The notes: generated from the letters alone by a model not told the origin. 64,000 nucleotides of DNA from Verrucomicrobiaceae bacterium UBA2429 (GCA_002343505.1 DDQZ01000094.1:2295-66294), one strand, 5' to 3'. Shown: positions 9,441 through 20,173, numbered from the stretch's first letter. Numbers and translations: made by a program.

Positions 9441-10820
9441 ATGAAAACCGTCGCCATCGTCGGCCGGCCCAATGTCGGCAAGTCCGCCCTGTTCAACAGG
9501 CTCGCGGGCATGAACATCTCCATCGTCCATGACATGGCCGGGGTGACGCGCGACCGCATCACCGCCGAGTGCCGCCGGGGGAGGCAGGTCTTCGAGATCA
9601 TGGACACGGGCGGCATCGGCGCGAACACCAGCGACATCCTCACCGAGCAGGTGCAGACGGAGGCCTCCATCGCCCTGGAGGTGGCGGACCTGCTGCTCTT
9701 TGTCGTGGACGTGCATGACGGCGTGACGCCGATAGACCAGGCCCTGGCGCAAGTGCTGCGCCGCGTCAACAAGCCGGTCGTGCTCGTCATCAACAAGGCC
9801 GACTCCGACAAGCGCCGGCTCGGCTCCGGCGAGTTCTCGCGGCTAGGCTTCCCCGACTCCGCGGAGGTCAGCGCGGTGCATGGGCTGGGCATCAAGGAGC
9901 TTGTCGAACTGGTTTCTGAGAAACTCGGACTGGAAGACGAGGAGACCGAGGAAGTCGTCGAGCAAAAGCGCGCCGGACGGCCGTTGAAGCTCGCCATTGT
10001 CGGCAGGCCGAACGCGGGCAAGTCCTCCCTCGTCAACGCCATCCTCGGCCAGGAGCGCGCCATCGTCAGCGAGGTGCCGGGCACCACGCGCGACAGCCTC
10101 GACATCCATTGCGAGTTCAACGGACGCCGCTACCAGCTCATAGACACCGCCGGCATCCGCAGGCAGGCCAGGCTGGACGAGGCCGTCGAGATTTTCAGCG
10201 TCCAGCGCTCCTACCAGGCCATCAAAAGGGCGGACATCTGCCTGCTCGTCATAGACTGCGCCGGCGGCGCGAAGATGCAGGACCGAAAAGTGGCCCAGCT
10301 CATCCTCGAGGAGCGCAAGCCCTGCATCCTGGTGATGAACAAATACGACCTTTACCATCCCTCCGCCAAGCAGAAGGACCGCATCGAGGAGCTGGAGGAG
10401 ACCATGCGGCGGGAGTTTTTCTTTTTGAATTACGCGCCCCTCGTCGCCATCTCCGCGAAGAAAAGAGAGCACATCGGCAAGCTCTTTGTGCAGATCGAGG
10501 CCGTACGCAGGGGGGCGCAAACGCGCATCGGCACAGGCGCGCTCAACCGTCTGCTGCACGAAGCCATCGCCAACACACCCGGACCGCTGGGACGCAGCGC
10601 CCATGCCTTCAAGCTCCTCTACGCCACGCAGGTCAACAGCCCGGAGGAGGAGCAGGTGCCCGTGCCGCACTTCGTGCTTTTCGCCAACCGCGCCGCCAAG
10701 CTCACAGACAGCTACCTGCGTTTCCTGGAGAGCGTCATCCGCAAGGAATGGCCCGCGCCCGGAGTGCCCTTCCGCATGAGCGTGCGCGGCAAGGAGCCGA
10801 AGGAAAAAGGCAGGCGCTGA
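9441..10820 (+). CDS. der: ribosome-assembly GTPase Der (EngA)
   Basis: 459 residues with the diagnostic tandem G domains: first P-loop GRPNVGKS at residues 8-15 with NKAD, second P-loop GRPNAGKSS near residue 190 with NKYD, then the C-terminal KH-like domain ending RGKEPKEKGRR. It acts in maturation of the 50S subunit. The start at 9441 places MKTVAIVGRPNVGKS at the N-terminus as in the family; the frame upstream to 9378 has no family resemblance. It converges on the GspE/PilB gene. Confidence 0.97.
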   Translation: MKTVAIVGRPNVGKSALFNRLAGMNISIVHDMAGVTRDRITAECRRGRQVFEIMDTGGIGANTSDILTEQVQTEASIALEVADLLLFVVDVHDGVTPIDQALAQVLRRVNKPVVLVINKADSDKRRLGSGEFSRLGFPDSAEVSAVHGLGIKELVELVSEKLGLEDEETEEVVEQKRAGRPLKLAIVGRPNAGKSSLVNAILGQERAIVSEVPGTTRDSLDIHCEFNGRRYQLIDTAGIRRQARLDEAVEIFSVQRSYQAIKRADICLLVIDCAGGAKMQDRKVAQLILEERKPCILVMNKYDLYHPSAKQKDRIEELEETMRREFFFLNYAPLVAISAKKREHIGKLFVQIEAVRRGAQTRIGTGALNRLLHEAIANTPGPLGRSAHAFKLLYATQVNSPEEEQVPVPHFVLFANRAAKLTDSYLRFLESVIRKEWPAPGVPFRMSVRGKEPKEKGRR

Positions 10821-10832
10821 TCCAGCCTCCTC

Positions 10833-12635
10833 TCACTGCTCCGACTCGGCAACGGTGACGCTGATGACTTCCTCAATGGTGGTGAGGCCGGCGAGAATCT
10901 TGCGCACGCCGTATTCGCGCATGGGACGGTAGCCGTCTTTTAGCGCCTGCTGGAGAAGTTGCTGGCCGCTGGCCTTGTGGGTGATGAGCTCGCCCATAGC
11001 CGGGGTGAGGCGCACGAGTTCGTAAATGGACATGCGGCCCTTGTAGCCGGTGGCGCGGCAGGCCTCGCAGCCGCCTTCGCGCGCGCGATAGACCGGCGCG
11101 CCGACAGGGCCGTGGTATTTGAGCTCGTGCAGCTTGGCCTGGGCGTCGGGCTCGATCTCCTTGCAGTCCGAGCAGAGAACGCGCACGAGGCGCTGGGCGA
11201 TGAAGGCGCGCACGGAACTGGCCACCAGGAAGGGCTCCACGCCCATGTCCACGAGGCGGGTGATGCCGCCGATGGCGTCATTCGTGTGGAGGGTGGAAAA
11301 GACCAGGTGCCCGGTGAGCGCGGCGCGGATGGCGATCTCGGCGGTCTCCAGGTCGCGCATTTCCCCGACCATGACCACGTTCGGGTCGCCGCGCAGGATG
11401 CTGCGCAGGCCGGTGGCGAAGCTGAGGTTGATCTCCGGCCGCACGGCGATCTGGACGACTCCGGGCAGCTTGTTTTCCACCGGATCCTCGATGGTGACGA
11501 TGCGGCGGTGCTCGGTGTTGAGCTGGCTGAGGAAGGTGTAGAGCGTGGTGGACTTGCCCGAGCCGGTGGGGCCGGTGACGAGGATGATGCCGTTGGGCTT
11601 TTTCAGCAGGGTCTCGACCTCGGCGCGCAGGTCGGACTCGATGCGCAGGCGGTCGAGGTTGAACTTCTCCTGGCCGAGAAGACGCAGGGAGACGCTCTCC
11701 CCCTCGACGCTGGGGATGGTGGCCACGCGCACGTCTATGAACTGGCCGCCGACCTGGAGGTTGATGCGCCCGTCCTGCGGCAGGCGGCGCTCGGCGATGT
11801 CGAGCTTGGCCATGACTTTGAGGCGGGCGATGACGGACTGCTGCAGGGCCTTGATGTTTTCCGGCACGGGCACCTCGCGCAGGCGGCCGTCTATGCGGTA
11901 GCGCATGCGCAGCTTGTCCTCCATGGGCTCGACGTGGATGTCGGTGGCGTGCTGCTCGAGCGCCTCGCGGATGACGGTGTTGACGAACTTGACCACGGAG
12001 GCCTCCTCGTCGTCGTCGTCAATGACGTTGGCCTCGTCCCGCTGCTCGAGGTCGGCGTCGTCCACGCTGCGGCCTTTGAGGATTTCCTCAAAGGTGTCCG
12101 CGCCCACGCCATAGAAGTCGCGCATGGCGTTGAGCAGGCGCTTGCGCGGGGCGATCTCCCAGCGCACGGGCGCGTCCACCTCGCGCGCGACGGCCTGACG
12201 GGCGATGAGGTCGAAGGGGTCGTAGGCGGCGATGACGAGTTTGCGGTCGCCGCCCTCGGCGGCGGGTTCCTGGATTTTGAGCGGCAGCAGCCGGTGCTTC
12301 AAAGCCACGCGCGGCGGCAGCAGCCGTTTCATTTCAGGCGCGTCGGCGCTGTCGGGCAGAGGGTTCGGCACGAAGCCCAGGCCGATGCGCGCGGCGAGCT
12401 GGGAGAGAAAGGCCTCCTCGTCTATTTTGCCGGTGTCGAGCAGTTGATTGACCACCGAGGCGCTGGGCGTGGCCGTGGGCAGGGCGATGCCCGCGCCGCC
12501 GGACGCTTCAAGGCATTGCACGAGCGCCTGGCGTACGCCGCTGGAGCGCTGCGGGGAGTGGCCGTTGGGCGCGGCGCCATTGGCGGCGGGAGGCGCTGGC
12601 GGCGCGTCGAAGACTGGGGGAGGGCTTCCGCTCAT
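10833..12635 (-). CDS. type II secretion / type IV pilus assembly ATPase (GspE/PilB family)
   Basis: 600 residues. N-terminal MshEN-like domain (about 60-170), then the secretion ATPase core: Walker A GPTGSGKSTTLY near residue 355, Asp box (TIEDPVENKLPG), Walker B-like GDPNVVMVGEMRD, His box (HLVFSTLHTNDA), and a zinc knuckle (CSDCKE and CEACRATG). The enzyme powers pseudopilin or pilin assembly at the inner membrane. The first 50 residues are Pro/Ala-rich and low-complexity. No pilus or Gsp structural genes flank it, so GspE cannot be told from PilB here. A secreted-protein gene precedes it by 3 bp on the same strand. Confidence 0.92.
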   Translation of the reverse strand: MSGSPPPVFDAPPAPPAANGAAPNGHSPQRSSGVRQALVQCLEASGGAGIALPTATPSASVVNQLLDTGKIDEEAFLSQLAARIGLGFVPNPLPDSADAPEMKRLLPPRVALKHRLLPLKIQEPAAEGGDRKLVIAAYDPFDLIARQAVAREVDAPVRWEIAPRKRLLNAMRDFYGVGADTFEEILKGRSVDDADLEQRDEANVIDDDDEEASVVKFVNTVIREALEQHATDIHVEPMEDKLRMRYRIDGRLREVPVPENIKALQQSVIARLKVMAKLDIAERRLPQDGRINLQVGGQFIDVRVATIPSVEGESVSLRLLGQEKFNLDRLRIESDLRAEVETLLKKPNGIILVTGPTGSGKSTTLYTFLSQLNTEHRRIVTIEDPVENKLPGVVQIAVRPEINLSFATGLRSILRGDPNVVMVGEMRDLETAEIAIRAALTGHLVFSTLHTNDAIGGITRLVDMGVEPFLVASSVRAFIAQRLVRVLCSDCKEIEPDAQAKLHELKYHGPVGAPVYRAREGGCEACRATGYKGRMSIYELVRLTPAMGELITHKASGQQLLQQALKDGYRPMREYGVRKILAGLTTIEEVISVTVAESEQ

Positions 12636-12638
12636 GCT

Positions 12639-13343
12639 TCAGTTCGCGGAGGGGAAAAGGCTGGGGTCAATGACTTCCGCGCCGGTCTTCCGCGGCGTCG
12701 GGGCTTCCGGCGGCGCTGCGGGCGCGCCTTCGTCGGGCAGGTAGCCGTATTTTTCCAGAAGCTCGACGATCCACGCCGTGGCGGCTGCCTGCGTGCCGAA
12801 CTGCGCGGTGGCCAGGGCGGTCAGGTCCTCGCGCAGCGCGCCGGTGATGACGGCCCCGCCGACGACACCGTAGGAGCCGTCCTCCGCGGGGCCGCGCTCG
12901 GACTCGTCATCGGCGCTCATGAGCCTGCCGGCGAGGGTCTCGGCCACCCGCCAGGTGCGGGTCTGGCCGGCGGCGTTTTTCAGCAGCAGGGAGCGGTTCA
13001 GGTGGCCGGAGGCAGTGTAAAATGCCTGCGAGGTGCCTTTCAAGGCCAGGGCGCTGAAGACGGCCTTGCGCGCCTGCGCGTTTGCGGCCACGAAGAACTT
13101 GCCGCTGCTCTCCGCCAGCGCGTAATACTGCCCGCCCTCCTCGGTCGCCAGCACGATGGACACCGGCCCGCCGTTCAGGGGCGCGATGACATAGGCGCTG
13201 TTGTAGAAGCTGAAGTTCACCGTCTCGCTGTCCGGGGTGAATTTCAGCTCATAGACGAGCCACTCCGCGGTGGCGGAAACGGCGCCGCCCAGCCAGATCA
13301 GGGCGGCGAGCTGCAGGCGTTGAAAGCGCGGGGGGAAAGTCAT
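12639..13343 (-). CDS. exported protein of unknown function
   Basis: 234 residues with a signal peptide (RLQLAALIWLGGAVSATA). I do not recognise the family. The mature part is predominantly beta (WLVYELKFTPDSETVNFSFY), followed by an alpha-helical stretch and a Pro/Ala-rich C-terminus ending PSLFPSAN. Its 3 bp spacing to the GspE/PilB ATPase gene suggests cotranscription and perhaps a role with the secretion or pilus apparatus, but that is only positional inference. Confidence 0.6.
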   Translation of the reverse strand: MTFPPRFQRLQLAALIWLGGAVSATAEWLVYELKFTPDSETVNFSFYNSAYVIAPLNGGPVSIVLATEEGGQYYALAESSGKFFVAANAQARKAVFSALALKGTSQAFYTASGHLNRSLLLKNAAGQTRTWRVAETLAGRLMSADDESERGPAEDGSYGVVGGAVITGALREDLTALATAQFGTQAAATAWIVELLEKYGYLPDEGAPAAPPEAPTPRKTGAEVIDPSLFPSAN

Positions 13344-13424
13344 GAAAGCGGATTTTATAGCCGTGGTGGACAGGGTTGTCGAGCCGGGCGTTGAATGTTC
13401 CTCCTTCGGCGGACGTTGGCCGCC

Positions 13425-14261
13425 TCAATCCTCCGCGTCGTCCGCGCTTTTGCCTCCCGCGATGATGCCGCGCTTGGTGGTGGCGACGAAGTCGGTGAAG
13501 CGCGCCGCCTCCGGGGTGAGCTCGCCGGCGCGCAACTCCTCCACGGCCTGGGAGTTGTTCAAGCCGCTGCGATAGACTTTGCGGAAGGCGTGGCGCAGGG
13601 CGCGGATCTGCTCGCGGCTGAATCCGGCGCGCTGGAGGCCGACGATGTTCAGGCCCCTGGCGCGGGCGGGGTTGCCGTCAGCGGTGGAGTAGGGGGGCAC
13701 GTCCTGGACGATCTTTGAGCAGCCGCCGATGATGCTGCGCTCGCCGATGCGGCAGAACTGGTGCACGGCGCTCAGCCCGCCGAGGATGACATGGTCCCCG
13801 ACGATGACATGCCCGGCGAGGGTGCCGTTGTTGGAGAAGACGCAGTGGCTGCCGACGACGCAGTCATGGGCGATGTGGACGTAGGAGAGGAAGTGGTTGC
13901 GGCTGCCGATGACGGTCTTGTCCCCCGGACTGGTGGCGCGGTGGACGGTGCAGAATTCGCGGAAGGTGTTGCCTTCGCCGATTTCGAGCAGGGTTGGCTC
14001 GCCCTTGTATTTCAAGTCCTGCGTCTGCTGGCCGATGGAGCCGTAGGCGAAGAAGATGTTGCCGGGGCCGATTTTGGCGGGCCCCATGAGGGTGACGTTG
14101 TGCTGGAGGCGGCATCCGGCGCCGAGCTCGACCCCGGCTCCGATGACGCAGTAAGGGCCGATCTCGACATCGGCGGCGATTTGCGCGGAGGGGTCAATGA
14201 TGGCGGTGGGGTGGATCACGCGGGAGGGTGTCAGGATGAAAAGAGTTGCTGGCGCGGCCAT
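13425..14261 (-). CDS. lpxA: acyl-[ACP]--UDP-N-acetylglucosamine O-acyltransferase LpxA
   Basis: 278 residues; first step of lipid A synthesis (transfer of 3-hydroxyacyl to UDP-GlcNAc). Left-handed beta-helix hexapeptide repeats run from IHPTAIIDPSAQIA to about residue 185. The catalytic His is in SYVHIAHDC, followed by H-VIVGDHVILGGLSAVHQFCRIG, and the C-terminal helical domain starts at GLNIVGLQRAGFS. The start at 14261 (MAAPATLFILTP) lies 11 bp after the lpxC-fabZ stop; the longer open frame to 14609 is the reverse shadow of that gene. Operon lpxC/fabZ-lpxA supplies both the acyl-ACP and the pathway enzymes. Confidence 0.96.
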   Translation of the reverse strand: MAAPATLFILTPSRVIHPTAIIDPSAQIAADVEIGPYCVIGAGVELGAGCRLQHNVTLMGPAKIGPGNIFFAYGSIGQQTQDLKYKGEPTLLEIGEGNTFREFCTVHRATSPGDKTVIGSRNHFLSYVHIAHDCVVGSHCVFSNNGTLAGHVIVGDHVILGGLSAVHQFCRIGERSIIGGCSKIVQDVPPYSTADGNPARARGLNIVGLQRAGFSREQIRALRHAFRKVYRSGLNNSQAVEELRAGELTPEAARFTDFVATTKRGIIAGGKSADDAED

Positions 14262-14272
14262 TGCACGGCGGT

Positions 14273-15592
14273 TCAGCGGTCCACGACGCTGAACATGAGG
14301 TCGGCCTCGGAGACGACCTGGCCGTTGACAACGCACCGGCCCACAGCCTGGGCGATGCTGCGCTTGACCTTGAGCACTTCGGTCTCGATGAAAAGGGTGT
14401 CGCCGGGCAGCACGGGCTTGCGCCACTTGACGTTGTTGGCGCTCATGAAGTAGCCGATTTTGCCCTCGTTCCCCGGCAGGCGCAGCAGGACGATGCTGGC
14501 CACCTGGGCCATGGCCTCGAGCTGGAGCACGCCGGGCATGATGGGGTGGCCGGGGAAGTGGCCCTGAAAATAGGGCTCGTTGATGGTGACGTTTTTCACG
14601 CCCCGGCATTTGTTCTCCCCCTCGAAGCCGACGATGCGGTCCACGAGCAGGAAGGGGTAGCGGTGCGGGAGGATGTTCATCACCTCGTTGACATCCAGCA
14701 CGGCCTCGCCGCCGGGGATGTTCACCGCCGGGGGCACCATGGCGCGCATGGCGTTGTATTGGGCGACGATGGCGCGCGCCATCTCGGTGTTCGGTCCGTG
14801 GCCGGGGCGCACGGCGATGACGTGCCCGCGGATGCGCTTGCCGGAGAGCATGAGGTCTCCCACGATGTCGAGGATCTTGTGGCGGACGAACTCGTTTTCA
14901 AAGCGCAGCGGCTGCTTGGAGAGCAGCGTCTCCCCGCGCACGACCACGGCGGCCTCGAGGGTGCCGCCTTTGATGAGGCCCTTCTCCATGAGAGGGGCGA
15001 TGTCCTCGTAATAAACAAAGGTGCGCGCCGGGGCGATCTCCTTCTCATAAGTCTCCGGCGTGATCTCCAGGGACAGGTACTGGGTGAAGCGGCCTCCAGG
15101 CCCGACGTTGGTGCAGGAGACGCGGAATTTTTTGTCGGGCACGATGGTGAGGATGGTGCCGTCCCGCGTCTCCTGGTAGATGGGCTCGCGGATTTCGAAG
15201 ATTTTGCGCGGCTCGGACTGCTCCTGGAGGCCGGCTTTTTTGATCAGCTCGACGAAGGGCTGCGAACTGCCGTCCACGATGGGCGGCTCGTTGGCGTCCA
15301 TCTCGATGATGGCGTTGTCCACGCCCATGCCGGTGAGCGCGGAGATGACGTGCTCGACGGTGTGAACATTGACCCCGCCCTCGGCGATGGTGGTGGCGCG
15401 CTCGACCTTCTGCACTTTCTCCACCAGGGCGGGGATGAAGGGCTTGTCCTCCAGGTCAATGCGCCTGAATTTGAAGCCGAAATTCTCCGGCGCGGGCTGC
15501 AGGGTCAGCGCCACCTGCTCGCCCGTGTGCAGGGAGGTGCCGGTGATGGAGGCGGCTTTGGCGAGGGTGTGCTGACGGTCTGAGGCGGACAT
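14273..15592 (-). CDS. lpxC/fabZ: bifunctional LpxC deacetylase / FabZ dehydratase fusion
   Basis: 439 residues joining two enzymes. Residues 1 to about 290 are UDP-3-O-acyl-N-acetylglucosamine deacetylase: zinc ligand region H77-T-V-E-H81 and the second site FVRHKILDIVGDL. Residues about 300-439 are the 3-hydroxyacyl-ACP dehydratase with LPHRYPFLLVDRI (catalytic His) and GHFPGHPIMPGVLQLEAMAQ (catalytic Glu). The fusion couples commitment to lipid A with fatty-acid elongation and is known from Bacteroidota, Chlorobi and Verrucomicrobiota, so it supports the taxon. lpxA follows 11 bp downstream. Confidence 0.96.
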   Translation of the reverse strand: MSASDRQHTLAKAASITGTSLHTGEQVALTLQPAPENFGFKFRRIDLEDKPFIPALVEKVQKVERATTIAEGGVNVHTVEHVISALTGMGVDNAIIEMDANEPPIVDGSSQPFVELIKKAGLQEQSEPRKIFEIREPIYQETRDGTILTIVPDKKFRVSCTNVGPGGRFTQYLSLEITPETYEKEIAPARTFVYYEDIAPLMEKGLIKGGTLEAAVVVRGETLLSKQPLRFENEFVRHKILDIVGDLMLSGKRIRGHVIAVRPGHGPNTEMARAIVAQYNAMRAMVPPAVNIPGGEAVLDVNEVMNILPHRYPFLLVDRIVGFEGENKCRGVKNVTINEPYFQGHFPGHPIMPGVLQLEAMAQVASIVLLRLPGNEGKIGYFMSANNVKWRKPVLPGDTLFIETEVLKVKRSIAQAVGRCVVNGQVVSEADLMFSVVDR

Positions 15593-15694
15593 TGGGCAGC
15601 CGTTTTAGCCGCGCGCGCTTTCAGGGTCAAAGGAAAATCCAGCCGCACGGCGGCGCCGGGAAATGGACGGGTTCGGTCATGAGGCCGGGCCTCC

Positions 15695-16246
15695 TCATTG
15701 CGCCGCGCTGTCCTGCGCCTGCTTGCGGCTGGCTTCGTTGAGCTTCGCCAGCGGATAAGGGATCTCCTGGCCGTTGGCCATCTTGAGCACCACGTTTTCG
15801 CCGTCGAGGCGCACGAAGCCCGCTTTGATGGTCCGGCCTTCAAAGTTGGTCCAGTCCAGCACCGCCGGCTTGGCGGGGGCGGCGGCGGTGGCCGCAGCCT
15901 CGGGTGTCAGGTGGGCGCCGGCGGTGATCCAGTCGCGCAGCTTGGAGATTTCACGGTCGGAAAGGTTGCCCTTGGGCGGCATGTGCGCCTCGTGGTTGGG
16001 ATCGGAGACGACGACGAAGACATGGCTTTCCGCGGGCTTGCCGGGGACGATGGCCCCTTTCGGATTGATGTCGAGCTTCAGGGTCTCCAGGTCGTCAAAG
16101 ACGTAGCCCGCCTTTTGCTTGCCGGTCTTCTCGCTGTGGCACTCGTAGCAGTGCTTTTCGAGGATGGGCTGGATGTCTTTTTTGAAATCCGCCGCCTGCA
16201 CGGCAAGCGCGGCGGAGAACAGGACAAGGATGGGGCGGTGGATCAT
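15695..16246 (-). CDS. exported heme-c domain protein (PSCyt1-like)
   Basis: 183 residues: signal peptide 1-18, then a Planctomycete-type cytochrome c domain with a single heme motif C33-Y-E-C36-H37, and the usual distal Met region in HEAHMPPKGNLSDREISKLRDWI. After an Ala-rich linker (about 120-130) comes a small beta domain (FEGRTIKAGFVRLDGENVVL) of the SHD1-like kind, ending in a Q-rich tail. Probably periplasmic electron carrier or sugar-binding accessory protein; partner unknown. The DUF1549/DUF1553 gene lies just upstream on the same strand (48 bp). Confidence 0.8.
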   Translation of the reverse strand: MIHRPILVLFSAALAVQAADFKKDIQPILEKHCYECHSEKTGKQKAGYVFDDLETLKLDINPKGAIVPGKPAESHVFVVVSDPNHEAHMPPKGNLSDREISKLRDWITAGAHLTPEAAATAAAPAKPAVLDWTNFEGRTIKAGFVRLDGENVVLKMANGQEIPYPLAKLNEASRKQAQDSAAQ

Positions 16247-16294
16247 GGCGCGGATGGAACGCGCCGGGGCGGCATTCCTTGGCGCGTTTTTCGG

Positions 16295-18631
16295 TCACTC
16301 GCGCGTGATCGTCTCGTCCAGGTTCAGCATCACCCGCGCCGCTTCGAAGGGTGGCAGCGCCGCCAGCGCCCGCTTTTCCTCCGCGTCTGGCAGCCGCGAG
16401 GTGCAGCGCTGGAAGGCGCGCCCGACGCCCTCGCGCTCGATGATTTTTTCCAGCGCGCGGGCGAACTCCACAAAGCCCGCGTCATTGAGCAGCGTCAACG
16501 CCTGCAGCGGCGTGTTGCTGCGCAGGCGGCGGGTGCAGGTGCTGTAGCCGTCCGGCGCGTCGAAGACGCTCATGCTCGGCGGCGGTGTGGCGCGGAAGAC
16601 GAAGGTGTAAAGCCCGCGCCGGTAGCGGTCGTCCCCCTTGCTTTCCGGCCAGGCGCGCTTCACCTGGCCGAGGGACATCACGCCTTCCGGGATGGGCGGA
16701 TACACCGGCGGACCGCCCATTTTCGGGGAGAGCAGGCCGCTGGCGGCCAGGCTCGCATCCCGCACGATCTCGGCGTCCAGCCGCAGGCGGTTCTGCCGCC
16801 AGAGCAGGTCATTGTTGGGGTCCGCTGATCCGGCCCTGCCGCCGCCGGCCTGCGGGTGCCTCGCGCTGCTCTGCTGGTAGGCGGCGCTGGTGACGATGAC
16901 GCGGTGCAGATGCTTCAGGCTCCAGCCGCCGTCCATGAACTCCACCGCCAGCCAGTCGAGCAGCTCCGGGTGCGTGGGCGGCGTGCCCATGGTGCCGAAA
17001 TCATTCTCCGTCTCCACCAGCCCGCGCCCGAAGTATTGCTGCCACACCCGGTTTACAATGACCCGCGCCGTGAGCGGATTGTCCCGGCTCACCAGCCAGC
17101 GGGCGAGGTCCAGGCGCGTGGGATTTTTCGCTTTGAGCGGATGCAGCACGGCGGGCACGGCGGGTGCGACTTCTTCGGCGGGGCGGGTGAAGTCGCCCTT
17201 GATGAAAAGCGTGGTCTTGCGCGGCTTCGGCAGCTCTTTGAGCACAAGCGTGGTGGCCCCGCTCTTGAGGGTCTGCTCCAGCTCGCGAAGGCGGTCGTGG
17301 AGCGGATTGAAGAACGGGTCGCCCGTGCCGGTCATGGCCTTGAAGAGCACCCGCAGGTCATCCGCGGTGCGTTTGCGCGCGGGTTTCGCCAGCGTCTTCG
17401 TCACAGCGGCGGAAAGCAGCTTTTTCGCGTCGGCATTGAGGTCCTTTTCCCACTCGCGCAGACGCTCCAGGTTCGCCTGGACATGGGCGTCCAGTTTTCC
17501 GGCCACCTCGGTCAGTTCGGACTTGAGCTTTTCCAAGTCCTGCCCCGGCTGCGGCACCGGCAGCGCCGGCTCGTCCTGGCTGTTGAAGAAGGCGAACATC
17601 TCATAGAACTCGCGCTGGCTGAGGGCGTCGAACTTGTGGTCGTGGCACTGCGCGCAGGCGAGGGTCAGGCCCAGCCACACGGTGCCCGTCGTCCCCACCC
17701 GGTCGAAGACGCTCTCAATGCGGAACTGCTCCCTGTCTATGCCGCCCTCCTGGTTGATCTGCGTGTTGCGGTGGAAACCGGTGGCGATGATCTGCTCCCG
17801 AGTCGCCTCCGGCAGCAGATCGCCCGCCAGTTGCTCGATGGTGAACCGGTCAAAGGGCATGTCCGCGTTCAAGGCGGCCACCACCCAGTCGCGGTAGGGC
17901 CAGATGCTGCGCGGCGCGTCAATGCTGTAGCCGTTGCTGTCCGCGTAGCGCGCCTGGTCCAGCCACCAGCGGCCCCAGCGCTCGCCATGAGCCGGCGAAG
18001 CCAGCAGCCGCTCCACGCGCGCCTCATAGTCCCCGTCCTTGACAAAACTTTCCACTTCCTCCGGCGTCGGCGGCAGTCCGGTGAGGTCGAGGTGCAGCCG
18101 GCGGATCAGCGTCTCCGGAGCCGCGCGCGGCGAGGGTTCCAGCCCTGCTTTTGCCAGCTTCCCACGGATGAAGACGTCTATCGGATGCGTTCCCGGCTTC
18201 GAATTTCGAGTTTCGGATTTCACCGCTTTCACCGGCGGCACAAAGGCCCAGTGGCGGTCGTCGCTCGGCGTCTCGCCGGCCGGGGCCGCCGCCCCCTCCG
18301 CCACCCACTGGCGCAGAAGCGCGATCTGCGCCGAGTCCAGCGGCCCGCGTTTGTAGGGCATCTGCGCGATCTCCGCGTGCGTGCCCGTCACCGCCTGGAT
18401 GAGCTGGCTTTCCTCCGGCCTGCCCGGCACCCAGGCCGGGCCGCGCCCGCCGCCGCGCAGCGCGCCGGCGGCGGTGTCGAGTTTCAGCCCGCCCTTCTGC
18501 GTGCTGGCGCCGTGGCACTTCACGCATTGCGCCTGGAGCAGCGGCTTGACCTGCGTCATGTAGTCCACCGCCGCGCGCAGGCCGGTGGTGGCGAATAAAA
18601 AGGGAACGCAGTACAGGAGGCGGGTGGACAT
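16295..18631 (-). CDS. PSCyt1-DUF1549-DUF1553 heme-c protein
   Basis: 778 residues. Signal peptide, then a cytochrome-c-like domain with C36-V-K-C39-H40, a DUF1549 (PSCyt2) domain ([20 protein letters not shown] through [10 protein letters not shown]), and a C-terminal DUF1553 (PSD1) domain ([51 protein letters not shown]). This architecture is abundant in Planctomycetota and Verrucomicrobiota and usually sits near sulfatases; its reaction is unknown. I took the start at 18631 ([17 protein letters not shown]), which begins a signal peptide; an ATG at 18658 is also in frame. The frame stays open to 20254, but that part is the antisense shadow of the nuclease gene. Confidence 0.88.
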   Translation of the reverse strand: MSTRLLYCVPFLFATTGLRAAVDYMTQVKPLLQAQCVKCHGASTQKGGLKLDTAAGALRGGGRGPAWVPGRPEESQLIQAVTGTHAEIAQMPYKRGPLDSAQIALLRQWVAEGAAAPAGETPSDDRHWAFVPPVKAVKSETRNSKPGTHPIDVFIRGKLAKAGLEPSPRAAPETLIRRLHLDLTGLPPTPEEVESFVKDGDYEARVERLLASPAHGERWGRWWLDQARYADSNGYSIDAPRSIWPYRDWVVAALNADMPFDRFTIEQLAGDLLPEATREQIIATGFHRNTQINQEGGIDREQFRIESVFDRVGTTGTVWLGLTLACAQCHDHKFDALSQREFYEMFAFFNSQDEPALPVPQPGQDLEKLKSELTEVAGKLDAHVQANLERLREWEKDLNADAKKLLSAAVTKTLAKPARKRTADDLRVLFKAMTGTGDPFFNPLHDRLRELEQTLKSGATTLVLKELPKPRKTTLFIKGDFTRPAEEVAPAVPAVLHPLKAKNPTRLDLARWLVSRDNPLTARVIVNRVWQQYFGRGLVETENDFGTMGTPPTHPELLDWLAVEFMDGGWSLKHLHRVIVTSAAYQQSSARHPQAGGGRAGSADPNNDLLWRQNRLRLDAEIVRDASLAASGLLSPKMGGPPVYPPIPEGVMSLGQVKRAWPESKGDDRYRRGLYTFVFRATPPPSMSVFDAPDGYSTCTRRLRSNTPLQALTLLNDAGFVEFARALEKIIEREGVGRAFQRCTSRLPDAEEKRALAALPPFEAARVMLNLDETITRE

Positions 18632-18772
18632 GGGGATGCGGCGGAGTATTCGCGCCATGCGCGGCGCGGCTTTCAGCCGGAGCGCAAGAAGCGGCGGCAC
18701 AAACCCGTCCGCGGGCGGTTTTTCCCGCTTGCCCTTCCGCCATGCCTCGTCTGGGATGAAGGCGAAACCACC

Positions 18773-20173
18773 ATGAAAATCACCTTCTGCGGCGCGGCCG
18801 GCACCACCACAGGCTCCAAGCACCTCATCGAGATCAATGGCGCGCGAATCCTTCTGGACTGCGGCCTTTATCAGGGACGCCGCGCCGAGGCCCTCGAGCG
18901 CAACCGGCATTTCCCGTTCGACCCCGAGAAAATAGACGCCGTCATCCTCTCCCACGCCCACATAGACCACTGTGGAAACCTGCCCCACCTCTGCCGGCGC
19001 GGCTTCACCGGCAACATCCACAGCACCCCCGCCACGCGCGACCTGTGCAGCATCATGCTCCCCGATGCCGCCAAGATTCACGAAAACGACATCGCCTGGC
19101 TCAACCGCCACCGCAAACGCGACGATCTGCCCCTGCTCGAACCCAGCTACACCGTGCGCGACGCCGAGGAGTGCATGAGGCAGTTCGTCTCCGTCAGCTA
19201 CCAGCGCCCCATGACCGTGGCCGACGGCGTGCGCGCCACCTTCATTGACGCCGGCCATGTGCTCGGCTCCGCCCAGATCGTGCTCGACCTCGACGACCGC
19301 GAGACCGGCAGGAAAAGCCGCCTGCTCTTCAGCGGCGACATCGGCCGCCCCGACAACGACCTCCTGGAAAACCCCGCCCCCTGCGACGGCGTGGACATCG
19401 TCATCATGGAGAGCACCTACGGCGGACGCTGGCACGAGCAGAAAGCCGAGACCACCCACCACATCTGCCGCCTCATCCGCGAGATCCAGCAGCGCCGCTC
19501 CCGGCTCATCATCCCCGCCTTCGCCCTTGAGCGCACCCAGCAGCTCCTCTTCACGCTCGACAAGCTGCGCTCCGAAAACTGCTTCTCCCCCGTGCCCACC
19601 TTTGTGGACAGCCCCCTCGCCGTGCGCGCCACCGAGATCTTCCGCCTCCACCTCGAGGACCTCAAGCCCGCCGTGCGCGACGCCGTCTTCATGCGCCAGG
19701 ACCCCTTCGGCTTCGAGGGCCTGCGCCTCGTGCGCAGTGTGGACGAGTCCAAGGCCCTGAACAAGATCAAAGGCCCCGCCATCATCATCTCCGCCTCCGG
19801 CATGGCCGAAAGCGGGCGCATCCTCCACCACCTGCGCAACAACCTCGGCAGCTCGGACAACATCATCCTCTTCGTCGGCTACTGCGCCGAGAACACCCTC
19901 GGCTGGAAGTTGCGCAGCGGCCGCAAAAACGTCGGCATCCTCGGCGACGATTACGCCGTCCACGCGCAGATCGAGACGCTCGACTCCTTCTCCGGCCATG
20001 CCGACCACGATGAAATGCTCGCCTGGTTCGAGCGCGTCACCGGCCCGAAAAAGCGCGTCTTCCTCGTCCACGGCGAGCCCGACCGCGCCGGGGCCCTGCG
20101 CGCGGCCCTCGTCCAGCGCCACCCGGAGGAGGCCGTCGAAGTCGCCCGCCACCTCCAGGAAGTCAGCCTCTGA
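18773..20173 (+). CDS. beta-CASP metallo-beta-lactamase-fold RNase-like hydrolase
   Basis: 466 residues. Metallo-beta-lactamase core with H61-A-H63-I-D65-H66 (two-zinc site), further ligands in [14 protein letters not shown] and FSGDIG, the beta-CASP insertion ([19 protein letters not shown]), and the RMMBL end motif ([28 protein letters not shown]). Homologues are CPSF73/Ysh1-like ribonucleases of bacteria, predicted to process RNA in the cytoplasm. The last 95 bp of the gene (20079-20173) recur at 21803-21897. Divergent from the DUF1553 gene. Confidence 0.92.
   Translation: MKITFCGAAGTTTGSKHLIEINGARILLDCGLYQGRRAEALERNRHFPFDPEKIDAVILSHAHIDHCGNLPHLCRRGFTGNIHSTPATRDLCSIMLPDAAKIHENDIAWLNRHRKRDDLPLLEPSYTVRDAEECMRQFVSVSYQRPMTVADGVRATFIDAGHVLGSAQIVLDLDDRETGRKSRLLFSGDIGRPDNDLLENPAPCDGVDIVIMESTYGGRWHEQKAETTHHICRLIREIQQRRSRLIIPAFALERTQQLLFTLDKLRSENCFSPVPTFVDSPLAVRATEIFRLHLEDLKPAVRDAVFMRQDPFGFEGLRLVRSVDESKALNKIKGPAIIISASGMAESGRILHHLRNNLGSSDNIILFVGYCAENTLGWKLRSGRKNVGILGDDYAVHAQIETLDSFSGHADHDEMLAWFERVTGPKKRVFLVHGEPDRAGALRAALVQRHPEEAVEVARHLQEVSL

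Noticed and set aside
16258..16288. 8 bp stem with T-run that might terminate a gene on the plus strand
   Set aside because: No plus-strand gene ends nearby and the minus-strand orientation lacks a T-tract.
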